A stretch of 41,618 nt of DNA, taken from contig NZ_BILX01000058.1 in assembly GCF_004000785.1 (NCBI RefSeq), positions 1-41,618 on the forward strand. Reading direction: 5' to 3'. This stretch comes from Paenibacillus ehimensis NBRC 15659. GTDB taxonomy: Bacteria; Bacillota; Bacilli; Paenibacillales; NBRC-103111. Each line of letters begins with the position of its first letter. Position 1 is the first letter of the stretch. The translations under genes and the position numbers were made by a program. Below the pieces are notes generated by a model. The model did no database searches. It was not told where the DNA came from and saw nothing but the letters and a program-made list of their open reading frames with translations. Shown in pieces: positions 25,746 to 32,697 of this stretch.

Positions 25746-27284
25746 ATGTCCATGGAAATCAATCCGGAGGAACTGCAGGAACGGATGTCGCGGATCCTCA
25801 AAGGGGGAGCGCGGGCTTATCATCAAAAGAATGCGGAGCAAGGAAAACGATTTGTTCGCGACCGTTTGAAGCTATTGTTTGATCCGGGCTTCGAGCTGGA
25901 GGATGCGTTATTTGCCAACTGCCTGGCAGAAGACCTTCCGGCGGATGGCGTGGTGACGGCGATGGGAAAGATTAACGGGAGAACCGTTTGTGCGATGGCC
26001 AACGATTCCACCGTCAAAGCCGGTTCTTGGGGATCGCGTACGGTAGAGAAGATTATTCGAATCCAAGAGACGGCTGACAAAATGAGAGTACCGCTGATTT
26101 ACCTCGTGGATTCGGCAGGCGCCCGCATTACGGACCAGGTCGAGATGTTCCCCGGACGGCGCGGGGCGGGCCGTATTTTTTACAATCAGGTCAAATTGTC
26201 GGGTAAAATTCCCCAAATTTGCCTCCTCTTTGGTCCTTCGGCTGCAGGCGGGGCCTACATTCCGGCATTCTGCGATATCGTGATTATGGTGGATGGCAAT
26301 GCATCCATGTATCTCGGTTCCCCGCGGATGGCGGAGATGGTTATCGGAGAAAAGGTTACGTTAGAAGAAATGGGTGGAGCACGCATGCATTGCTCGGTAT
26401 CCGGATGCGGTGATGTGCTGGCCAAAAACGAAGAAGAAGCCATTGCGATGGCACGGCGGTATCTCTCCTATTTTCCCGCCAATTTTTCCGAAAAACCGCC
26501 GGTCGTGGAAGCGGCGGCACCACCATACTTTGAGAAATCATTGGAAGAGCTCATCCCGTCCAATCAGAATGCCCCGTTTAATATGTATGACCTGATTGAC
26601 CGGATTATTGACGAGGGATCATTCTTCGAGATGAAGAAGCTGTTTGCCGGCGAGCTGATTACGGGGTTGGCCCGAATGAACGGAAAACCGGTTGGGATCG
26701 TTGCCAACCAACCGCGGGTGAAAGGAGGCGTGCTGTTTCACGATTCGGCGGATAAGGCGGCCCGGTTTATTACCCTGTGCGACGCGTTTCATATCCCGCT
26801 TCTGTTTCTCGCCGACGTCCCCGGTTTTATGATCGGCACCAAGGTGGAGCGGGCAGGAATTATCCGCCATGGCGCGAAAATGATTTCGGCCATGTCCGAA
26901 GCGAGCGTGCCTAAAATCTCGGTGATCGTCCGTAAAGCATACGGAGCAGGCCTCTATGCGATGGCCGGTCCTGCGTTTGAACCGGATTGCTGTCTCGCCT
27001 TGCCTACGGCGCAAATTGCGGTGATGGGACCGGAAGCTGCGGTCAACGCCGTCTATGCCAACAAAATTGCTCAACTGCCTGAAAACGAGCGGGCCTCTTT
27101 TATCGAACAAAAGCGGGGGGAGTATAAGCAGGATATTGATATTTACCGGCTCGCCTCCGAAATGATTATCGACGGGATTATTCCGGCCAATTCGTTACGT
27201 GACGAGTTAGTGAACCGATTCGAGGCTTATTCCTCTAAGGCTATCGTCTTCACCGAACGGAAGCACCCGGTATATCCGGTTTAA
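25746..27284 (+). CDS. Methylcrotonyl-CoA carboxylase carboxyltransferase subunit (YngE-like)
   Basis: The product has 512 residues and two crotonase-like halves that move the carboxyl group from biotin to 3-methylcrotonyl-CoA. The N half contains VDSAGARITDQVEMFPGRRG and GRIFYNQVKLSGKIPQICLL, then GPSAAGGAYIPAFCD. The C half contains GIVANQPRVKGGVLFHDSAD, VPGFMIGTKVERAGIIRHGA and KAYGAGLYAMAGPAFEPD. The IFYNQ and PGRRGAGR pattern is nearer to methylcrotonyl-CoA than to propionyl-CoA or acetyl-CoA carboxyltransferases. The ATG at 25746 has AAGGAGG at good spacing; the frame is open upstream to 25608 inside the hydratase gene as a shadow. It is the last gene of the operon and is followed by a terminator. 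Confidence 0.9.
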   Translation: MSMEINPEELQERMSRILKGGARAYHQKNAEQGKRFVRDRLKLLFDPGFELEDALFANCLAEDLPADGVVTAMGKINGRTVCAMANDSTVKAGSWGSRTVEKIIRIQETADKMRVPLIYLVDSAGARITDQVEMFPGRRGAGRIFYNQVKLSGKIPQICLLFGPSAAGGAYIPAFCDIVIMVDGNASMYLGSPRMAEMVIGEKVTLEEMGGARMHCSVSGCGDVLAKNEEEAIAMARRYLSYFPANFSEKPPVVEAAAPPYFEKSLEELIPSNQNAPFNMYDLIDRIIDEGSFFEMKKLFAGELITGLARMNGKPVGIVANQPRVKGGVLFHDSADKAARFITLCDAFHIPLLFLADVPGFMIGTKVERAGIIRHGAKMISAMSEASVPKISVIVRKAYGAGLYAMAGPAFEPDCCLALPTAQIAVMGPEAAVNAVYANKIAQLPENERASFIEQKRGEYKQDIDIYRLASEMIIDGIIPANSLRDELVNRFEAYSSKAIVFTERKHPVYPV

Positions 27285-27300
27285 TTCGCCGGTATTTCCG

Positions 27301-27341
27301 AACAGCACCATGCGTTTAGCGACGCGCCGGTGCTGTTTTTT
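27301..27341 (+). terminator. Intrinsic terminator of the leucine operon
   Basis: AACAGCACC (27301-27309) pairs with GGTGCTGTT (27329-27337), followed by a T run. It lies 17 bases after the carboxyltransferase stop. Confidence 0.8.
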
Positions 27342-27430
27342 GCGTGGACGGCATATCATAATCTTGAGCCGGAGGATGTATGGTTTGGATACCGCTTTGC
27401 CTATAGAGGAAGGAGGCAGATCCGGATCGG

Positions 27431-28327
27431 ATGGATATTAGACAGCTTCAATATTTTGCAGAGGTGGCCAAGCATAAAAATTTTACAAAAGCTTCGCAGG
27501 TTCTGTTTGTTTCCCAGCCATCGATCAGCAAGATGATCAAAAGCCTGGAAGACGAATTGGGGGTTATTTTGCTTGACCGTTCCGAGAGGGAGGTTGTACT
27601 TACGGATACGGGAAAGCTGGTTAACGAGAAGGCTTTGACCATTTTGCAATTGCTGGAGGAATTATCTTCTTCGGTTCATGAGCTGGTTCAAGGGCAAAGA
27701 GGAAACGTGAAAATGGGAATCATGCCTACAATCAGCGCATTACTTTTCCCAAAAATCATTGCCGGATTCAAGAAGAGATATCCCGGGATTGAGATTCAAA
27801 TGATAGAATACAGCGCGAAACAGGTAGAGACGCAGATGGAGCAAGGAAATATCGATTTTGGAGTCACGGTGCTGCCGGTGAACACCCGGCTGTATGAAAC
27901 GGTTTCCTTGTTATCTGAAGAGCTGGTAGTCATTGTAAGCCGTCATCACTGGCTTGCCGGAAGAACATCCGTCAGTTTAGCTGAATTAAAGAATGAGCCG
28001 TTTATTTTGTTCACCAAGGAATTCGCCCTTCATGACGTCGTTTGGCAAGCATGCTTGCAGGCCGGATTCGAACCCGAGGTAGCTCATATGACCTCCCTGT
28101 GGGATTTCTGCTGCGAGATGGTGGCGTCTCAGCTAGGAATTTCATTGATCCCCAGATCGATGGCGAACCGTTTGCATCATCTGGCCGTTCATACCGTTTC
28201 AATTTCCCATCCGCAGATGGCATGGGAGCTGGCGCTTATTTATCCCCGGAATAAATACCTTTCTTATGCATCCCGGGAGTTTATTGCCTATATCCAGGCC
28301 AATCCGCCGAATCAACCGGGTTTATGA
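27431..28327 (+). CDS. LysR-family transcriptional regulator
   Basis: The product has 298 residues. The winged HTH occupies residues 1-60 (MDIRQLQYFAEVAKHKNFTK, then QVLFVSQPSISKMIKSLEDE). A linker helix follows, and a periplasmic-binding-like effector domain runs from about residue 92 (GNVKMGIMPTISALLFPKII) to the end. It is similar in style to the CidR/YwbI group of Bacillales regulators. AGGAGG is about 14 bases before the ATG, a long spacing, but the N-terminus is exactly the family's. It lies just after the leucine operon terminator in the same direction. It could control that operon, yet LysR genes usually sit divergent from their targets, so the target is uncertain. Confidence 0.88.
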   Translation: MDIRQLQYFAEVAKHKNFTKASQVLFVSQPSISKMIKSLEDELGVILLDRSEREVVLTDTGKLVNEKALTILQLLEELSSSVHELVQGQRGNVKMGIMPTISALLFPKIIAGFKKRYPGIEIQMIEYSAKQVETQMEQGNIDFGVTVLPVNTRLYETVSLLSEELVVIVSRHHWLAGRTSVSLAELKNEPFILFTKEFALHDVVWQACLQAGFEPEVAHMTSLWDFCCEMVASQLGISLIPRSMANRLHHLAVHTVSISHPQMAWELALIYPRNKYLSYASREFIAYIQANPPNQPGL

Positions 28328-28397
28328 ACAGCGGCTGCGGGCGGGGAGCACTTGTGAATATTAGTGTGTTTGCATTAAGATTGCTCGATGTGGTTAA

Positions 28398-28529
28398 ATC
28401 AAATTACGTACCTATGTACAATATTACTTCATTCATTTTCTGGACAGTCCGATCATGGTAACCGTAGAAGAAGAATACGAGAATCGGAACAAATTCATCG
28501 ACGAATTAAGGCCGGGACACGCGACCTAG
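28398..28529 (+). other. Small open frame, possible remnant or leader peptide
   Basis: Between the LysR gene and the WGR-like gene, one frame open from 28398 reads like protein: YFIHFLDSPIMVTVEEEYEN, then FIDELRPGHAT, ending at TAG 28527-28529. The only ATG is at 28455, giving 24 residues, and no ribosome binding site is seen. It may be the 3' end of a lost gene. The rest of 28328-28545 shows nothing clear. Confidence 0.25.
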
Positions 28530-28545
28530 ACAAAGCGAGGATACT

Positions 28546-29646
28546 ATGGAAAGAACGTTAACGGACAGAATCACTAACAAAACATGGTCGATTCGACAAA
28601 GCGGTAATCAAGTTTACATAGCGAGCAACGGCGGTAAAGCGAAAGAAAAAGGGTTTGACGAGCCCGAGCAAGCGGCGAAGTATGTGCAAAAGGAAACGTG
28701 GAGCAGACTGAAAAAAGGCTTTGTGCTGCATAACCCGCAAGCAGGGGCCGGGCAGCCGGTCCTGCATCGCTATATCGGAGGCGGCTACACCGGGTTTATG
28801 CCGCTGGCCGCGACCCAGGATACAAATACCTTCTTCTGCAGCTATGTGATAGGTCAGTTTGAAAAAGCCGAGATTTATCTCATGGACGATCAAGGGGAGA
28901 AACAAACAACCTGCGAGCTTCCGGGAAAGCAGCTCATCTTCGATATGCGGTGCTGTGCCGCACAGAAGATACTGCTGTTGAATGCTGATCATCAGATTGC
29001 AGGGCTATCTCTCGACAATGGCGAGATTGAGCGATATACGCCCATGATGCCGACGAGCACGCTTTCGGTATCGGGCTCGTCGGCGCTATGGTACGATAAG
29101 TCCAGCCTTGTGGTCTACGATCTCGGAACGAATACCGTCCGTTATACGAGACAAGTGGAATGCGAGAAGTATGGAGGACATAGTCTGCAGCTTTGCGCCG
29201 TATTGTCGCATGACGGCCGCTTGATGGCCTACTGTACACGAACCGACGAAATCGTAATCGTCGATATGACGACCATGCAGGAACGCACGATCGCAAAAGA
29301 CAAAAATGCGATGACGTCGAGCATGGCTTTTTCACCGGACGACCGATGGTTGTTCACGCAGGAGCAGTACGGCTCATGGTCGCTCAAGTGCTACGACCTG
29401 AACACCATGACCGGATGCAGGGACTGGATCACCCCGGAGATTAAAAGCTTTGCGATCCATGAACGCAGAGGACTGCTCGCCGTGTACAATTACGGCAAAA
29501 TTCAACTGTTCGACCTCCACACCATGAAACCGACGATTGCGTTTGAGGTCGAGCATGTTGTGAAAAACTGCACCCTTACTTTTACAAAGGATTATCTTGC
29601 CGTCTATACGGATTACGGCTGTGTGAGCCTCTACGCGCTTGCATAA
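28546..29646 (+). CDS. WGR-like domain fused to a beta-propeller-like region, function unknown
   Basis: The product has 366 residues and no signal peptide. Residues about 8-58 resemble a WGR domain (KTWSIRQSGNQVYIASNGGK, then GFDEPEQAAKYVQKETWSRL, LKKGFV). WGR modules occur in PARPs and in bacterial proteins associated with nucleic acid or MolR-type regulators. The remainder has repeated short beta blade-like units: VLSHDGRLMAYCTRTDEIVI, SMAFSPDDRWLFTQEQYGSW, and IHERRGLLAVYNYGKIQLFD. This is WD40/YVTN-like, with about five to seven blades. The ATG follows AGCGAGGATACT, a modest site. It is a single gene with a bidirectional terminator behind it. The combination suggests a binding scaffold; no catalytic motif is seen. 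Confidence 0.7.
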   Translation: MERTLTDRITNKTWSIRQSGNQVYIASNGGKAKEKGFDEPEQAAKYVQKETWSRLKKGFVLHNPQAGAGQPVLHRYIGGGYTGFMPLAATQDTNTFFCSYVIGQFEKAEIYLMDDQGEKQTTCELPGKQLIFDMRCCAAQKILLLNADHQIAGLSLDNGEIERYTPMMPTSTLSVSGSSALWYDKSSLVVYDLGTNTVRYTRQVECEKYGGHSLQLCAVLSHDGRLMAYCTRTDEIVIVDMTTMQERTIAKDKNAMTSSMAFSPDDRWLFTQEQYGSWSLKCYDLNTMTGCRDWITPEIKSFAIHERRGLLAVYNYGKIQLFDLHTMKPTIAFEVEHVVKNCTLTFTKDYLAVYTDYGCVSLYALA

Positions 29647-29650
29647 CGAA

Positions 29651-29695
29651 AAAACAAGCCGGAGCGCAATTCGTTTGTGCTCCTGGCTTGTTTTT
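29651..29695. terminator. Bidirectional intrinsic terminator
   Basis: AAAACAAGCC-GGAGC pairs with GCTCC-GGCTTGTTTT with a single T bulge, flanked by A and T runs. It ends both the WGR-like gene and the minus-strand set of small genes. Confidence 0.8.
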
Positions 29696-29703
29696 CATTT
29701 GTT

Positions 29704-29865
29704 TTATAGCTGATCCGCATTGGAAGACGGCTTGCCAAAAGGATCGAGATTTTCGTCCCCGATGAGATCGACATAATCCTTGGCGCCTTCGGGAACAGTC
29801 AATAAATCTGCTGCTTCCGCAGTGGTCTCAAGATTTTCAATGCCTGCTTGCGTTTCTCTATCCAT
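29704..29865 (-). CDS. Small hydrophilic protein of unknown function
   Basis: The product has 53 residues, starting MDRETQAGIENLETTAEAAD and ending PFGKPSSNADQL. It is acidic, without Cys, signal peptide or membrane segment. The gene is supported by a perfect GGAGG five bases from the ATG (complement of 29863-29865) and by its close packing behind the next small gene (15-base gap) and in front of the shared terminator. No family is recognised. Association with a Cse60-type gene in the same run suggests expression during sporulation. Confidence 0.55.
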   Translation of the reverse strand: MDRETQAGIENLETTAEAADLLTVPEGAKDYVDLIGDENLDPFGKPSSNADQL

Positions 29866-29880
29866 ATTTACCTCCTGTAT

Positions 29881-30030
29881 TTATTCAATCGAGAATCCAT
29901 CCAATTTTTCACGATCTCCGATTTCCTGCGTATCATCCGTTCTGAATCCATCGCGTTCATGTGACGTAAGGTCCTCATAGACCGTTTCCGGATTTCCGTC
30001 CGTTTCTTTTTCCAGCTTATCCTGGGGCAT
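29881..30030 (-). CDS. Small acidic hydrophilic protein of unknown function
   Basis: The product has 49 residues, starting MPQDKLEKETDGNPETVYED and rich in Asp, Glu, Lys and Thr. AAAGGAGATG precedes the ATG (complement of 30028-30030). The frame is open further upstream to 30117, but that part lacks a site and overlaps the spacing to the next gene. There is no recognised domain. It lies second in the minus-strand run Cse60-like, this gene, the 53-residue gene. The composition resembles small spore or stress proteins, which is an inference only. Confidence 0.5.
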   Translation of the reverse strand: MPQDKLEKETDGNPETVYEDLTSHERDGFRTDDTQEIGDREKLDGFSIE

Positions 30031-30113
30031 GGCTTCATCTCCTTTACACTGGATATCATTTACAGCGAGCGGCATTTTTATTCTAAATAAAAAAGACCGC
30101 CAATCACGGCGGT

Positions 30114-30305
30114 TCAATTCTCCCGGGTCCGGTAGACAACCAGGATCGTGCTTCTTTGATATTCCCCTTTGTCGGGTTTGCTTTTGATAATGGACCCGTA
30201 GCTTATGCTTACAATTTGATCTTCCGCCAATGTGGCCAGAAATTCATTGCAGCTTTTCTCGGCAAGCCGATTGTCGGAATCAAGGAATTCTTTAACTTGA
30301 ATCAT
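30114..30305 (-). CDS. cse60: Cse60-like sporulation protein
   Basis: The product has 63 residues: MIQVKEFLDSDNRLAEKSCN, then EFLATLAEDQIVSISYGSII, ending ILVVYRTREN. It matches the pattern of the B. subtilis sigma-E-dependent protein Cse60 (VKxFD, then NEFL, then QVxDIxY, then ILVxYR). The start is placed at the ATG in the complement of 30303-30305 with AAAGGTG upstream; an ATG 39 bases earlier adds a basic leader that homologues lack. The molecular role of Cse60 is not known. It implies the host forms spores. No convincing sigma-E promoter could be identified by eye. Confidence 0.65.
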   Translation of the reverse strand: MIQVKEFLDSDNRLAEKSCNEFLATLAEDQIVSISYGSIIKSKPDKGEYQRSTILVVYRTREN

Positions 30306-30374
30306 GCTTTTCACCTTTCTTGGCTTATGATTTTGATCCGTCATACATTAAATGTAAAAAACCGCTTTCATGCA

Positions 30375-30412
30375 GTAAGGCATCCCGCCCGATAGAGAGT
30401 GGAATGCCTTAC
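30375..30412. repeat. 12-bp inverted repeat before the Cse60-like gene
   Basis: GTAAGGCATCCC (30375-30386) and GGAATGCCTTAC (30401-30412) pair over 12 positions with a 14-base loop. The single non-Watson-Crick pair is a G-U wobble in the minus-strand RNA and an A-C mismatch in the plus-strand RNA, so a minus-strand hairpin in the cse60 leader is favoured. Confidence 0.55.
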
Positions 30413-30529
30413 CAATTGACCATAACATATAACAATGATGGAGTCAAACCTGCTAGATTCTAACCTTGAATACTATCAAATTGTGGAAATGACATTTTGA
30501 ATTGGTTATGATGAAGAAGGGGAAGTTCC

Positions 30530-31204
30530 GTGAAACAAGTTCATTTTCAGGAGAGTGGAGATTTCATGGCATGGACATTGGATAGTGCCGTCGAACGTCA
30601 TAAAGAAGCGCCATATACTTTCTATATTCCGAGCGATGAAGTCTTGGACCGGCTGCAGGCGGGCGACTTGGTCAAGCTAATCTTTATGGCGGAAGAAACG
30701 CTGGATAACGGCTGCGAAGCCGAAAGAATGTGGGTGAAAATCGTTGAGCGGAATGCGTCCGATTTCCGTGGGGAATTAGTCAATCATCCGGTTTATTTGG
30801 ATTCTCTGCAATATGGAGATATGATCCGCTTTAACGCCGTACATATTTGCAGTACGCAATTGGAAGATCCGCATGCGAAAGAGATGGATGATTATTACAA
30901 TTACAAGGTCATCGTGAGTAAGGATGTTCTGGAGAGAGAACAATTTAATTTTATGATGAAAGACGAGCCTAATAACGAACACGATACGGGATGGACCTTT
31001 TTCAGCGGGTACGAGGATGACGACTATAATGCGGACAGCACAAATTTTCAAGTCGTTTCCTTGGGGGTCGTATTAAATATGGACGATTCGATCATCCCTT
31101 ATTTGGATGCCGAGCCTCCGAGCGCTTACGAAAGAGACGTTGAATCCGGCAAGTTCGTATTCGTCGAAGATTATGATTGGGACGCGTACTATAGTGAATC
31201 GTGA
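30530..31204 (+). CDS. DUF2314 + DUF2185 (Imm33-like) protein
   Basis: The product has 224 residues. The N-terminal half (about 15-110) has a DUF2314-like pattern: SDEVLDRLQAGDLVKLIFMA, then AERMWVKIVERNASDFRGEL and LQYGDMIRFNAVHI. The C-terminal half (about 125-224) has the DUF2185 pattern of immunity-type proteins: VIVSKDVLEREQFNFMMKDE, then HDTGWTFFSGYEDDDYN and VSLGVVLNMDDSIIPYLD. It is strongly acidic, with no signal or membrane segment. The start is a GTG at 30530 with AAGGGG 7 bases upstream; an ATG at 30566 (GGAG 5 bases before) gives a shorter form that may be the real one. Such proteins often neutralise toxins or serve as orphan immunity genes. No toxin gene is visible nearby. It heads a forward run that includes the RNA-repair pair. 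Confidence 0.7.
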   Translation: MKQVHFQESGDFMAWTLDSAVERHKEAPYTFYIPSDEVLDRLQAGDLVKLIFMAEETLDNGCEAERMWVKIVERNASDFRGELVNHPVYLDSLQYGDMIRFNAVHICSTQLEDPHAKEMDDYYNYKVIVSKDVLEREQFNFMMKDEPNNEHDTGWTFFSGYEDDDYNADSTNFQVVSLGVVLNMDDSIIPYLDAEPPSAYERDVESGKFVFVEDYDWDAYYSES

Positions 31205-31247
31205 AGCTGAGAAATTGATGAATAAAGCTTGCCAAAGGGGGCCATAG

Positions 31248-31487
31248 ATGATGGTGGAATGTCCGAACTGCACTAAGCCTACAGCGTTTCAAAGGCACTG
31301 CTCCCATTGCGGAACCATTCTCAAGCATACGGTCGAAGAGAAATTCGAGCTGCTTGGCGAGGCTGTCGAGAAGGCGCTTAAGAAAGAGCGGCAAAAGCGA
31401 AAAAAGAAGAAGCGGGTCAAAATGCTGATTGCCGGAGTGATCATTTTGCTGGCGGTTTATGTCGGAATAAAAAGCGTCGGCGCGTAA
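31248..31487 (+). CDS. Small zinc-ribbon membrane protein
   Basis: The product has 79 residues. An N-terminal zinc ribbon is formed by CPNCTKP and HCSHCGT (four Cys, residues about 5-22). A charged helix follows (EEKFELLGEAVEKALKKERQ, then KRKKKKR), and one C-terminal membrane segment (MLIAGVIILLAVYVGIKSV). The basic stretch before the membrane helix predicts that the ribbon stays in the cytoplasm. AAAGGGGG precedes the ATG at 31248; a second ATG follows immediately. It sits between the immunity-like gene and the Thg1-like gene with gaps of 43 and 23 bases. The function is unknown; it could tether a partner to the membrane. Confidence 0.65.
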   Translation: MMVECPNCTKPTAFQRHCSHCGTILKHTVEEKFELLGEAVEKALKKERQKRKKKKRVKMLIAGVIILLAVYVGIKSVGA

Positions 31488-31510
31488 AAACATGAGGAGG
31501 GGGGCAAGCG

Positions 31511-32248
31511 ATGAAAAAAGATGATTTTGGAAACCGGATGAAGGAGTACGAAAATGCGTTCCGGCACAGCTTGCCGCGCCGTCTTCCGATTATTGTAAGA
31601 ATCGACGGCTGTCATTTTCATTCTTTTACCCGTGGCATGAAGAAGCCGTTTGATGAGACATTAACCCATGCCTTGTGGGAGACGTGCAAGTACCTTGCGC
31701 AGAATATTATGGGATGCAAAATTGTTTATCATCAAAGCGACGAGATTTCCTTATTGCTCACCAATTATGATAAATTAACGACCCAGTCATGGTTCGAAAA
31801 TAATATTCAAAAGATCGTTTCCGTATCCGCCTCCATGGCCACGGCAAAGTTTAACGAAGAGATGCGAAAGATCGCTCCGGATAAGCCTTTGGCGACGTTC
31901 GATAGCAGGGTATGGGTGCTTCCGCACGATGAAGTCGCCAATTATTTTGTATGGAGGCAGCAAGACGCCACGAAAAACAGTATATCGATGGTGGCGCAGG
32001 CCAATTTTCCTCATCAAGAATTGCAGGGACTCGATGGAAAGCAGCTTCAAGATAAGCTCTTCCTGGAAAGAGGGATCAATTGGAACGATCTGCCTGTGTG
32101 GCAGAAGCGCGGAGTATGTATCACCAAGCAGCCGTACTATAAAGGCGAAGCTTTAAGAAGCAAATGGGATGTGGATGACGAGACGCCTATCTTCACGCAG
32201 AATAGGGAATACTTGAATCAGTATGTTTATTTGGATAAGGGGGAGTAG
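31511..32248 (+). CDS. Thg1-like protein (3'-5' RNA polymerase, tRNA 5'-end repair)
   Basis: The product has 245 residues and is a bacterial relative of tRNA-His guanylyltransferase. Such proteins add nucleotides to the 5' end of RNA in the 3'-5' direction, using a template when repairing truncated tRNAs. The polymerase-like palm motif RIDGCHFHSFTRGMKKPFD has metal-binding Asp32 and Gly33; the second, HQSDEISLLL, has Asp77. FDSRVWVLPHDEVANYFVWR and QDATKNSISMVAQ match the conserved centre of the family, and GINWNDLPVWQKRGV matches the C-terminal part. The start has a GAGGAGGGGG site. The next gene, a Pnk-like kinase, starts 2 bases after the stop, and its ribosome binding site lies inside this gene's end, so the two are translationally linked. 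That pairing supports a role in RNA end repair. Confidence 0.88.
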   Translation: MKKDDFGNRMKEYENAFRHSLPRRLPIIVRIDGCHFHSFTRGMKKPFDETLTHALWETCKYLAQNIMGCKIVYHQSDEISLLLTNYDKLTTQSWFENNIQKIVSVSASMATAKFNEEMRKIAPDKPLATFDSRVWVLPHDEVANYFVWRQQDATKNSISMVAQANFPHQELQGLDGKQLQDKLFLERGINWNDLPVWQKRGVCITKQPYYKGEALRSKWDVDDETPIFTQNREYLNQYVYLDKGE

Positions 32249-32250
32249 GC

Positions 32251-32685
32251 TTGGAGTGCGTCCTCTTCATTGGAATTCAGGCTTCCGGCAAATCGACCTT
32301 CTATAAAGAACAATTTTTCAATTCGCACATCAGAATAAACTTGGACATGCTCAAGACCCGGCACAGAGAAGACATCTATATAGCCGCTTCCATCCAAGCG
32401 AAGCAGCCTTTCGTCGTCGATAATACGAATCCCGGCGCCGAGGATCGAAAAAAGTACATTGAGGCTGCGAAGCGGGGGAGGTTCAAGGTTATTGGTTATT
32501 ATTTTGAGCCGGATTTTGCGGAATCCGTGAAGCGCAATGAACTCAGGGCGGGGGCCGCAAAGATTCCGGAGATCGGCATAAAAAGCGTGCTTAAGAAATT
32601 GACCCCGCCCGGCGCAGATGAAGGATTCGACGAATTGTACAAAGTGACTTCGCAGAACGGCAAGTTTATCGTAACCGAGCTATAA
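32251..32685 (+). CDS. Polynucleotide-kinase-like P-loop protein (AAA_33, T4 Pnk-type)
   Basis: The product has 144 residues, the size of a single 5'-kinase domain. The P-loop is GIQASGKST (Lys14, Ser15). Asp32 in RINLDMLK matches the catalytic Asp of T4 Pnk, VVDNTNPGAEDRKKY matches the DNTN motif, and the lid arginines may be those in KRNELRAG. There is no phosphatase or ligase domain. The start is a TTG at 32251 with GGGGGAG close upstream, 2 bases after the Thg1-like stop. A reasonable model is that it phosphorylates 5'-OH ends left by RNA-cleaving toxins and the Thg1-like partner then rebuilds the 5' end. This is inference: AAA_33 kinases also act on other substrates, such as zeta toxin on sugar nucleotides. 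Confidence 0.75.
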   Translation: MECVLFIGIQASGKSTFYKEQFFNSHIRINLDMLKTRHREDIYIAASIQAKQPFVVDNTNPGAEDRKKYIEAAKRGRFKVIGYYFEPDFAESVKRNELRAGAAKIPEIGIKSVLKKLTPPGADEGFDELYKVTSQNGKFIVTEL

Positions 32686-32697
32686 CCAAAGCGATCC

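Noticed and set aside
30530..31204. Toxin-immunity pair around the DUF2185 protein
   Set aside because: No toxin, secretion-signal or polymorphic-toxin gene is seen on either side, so only an orphan immunity-like gene can be claimed.
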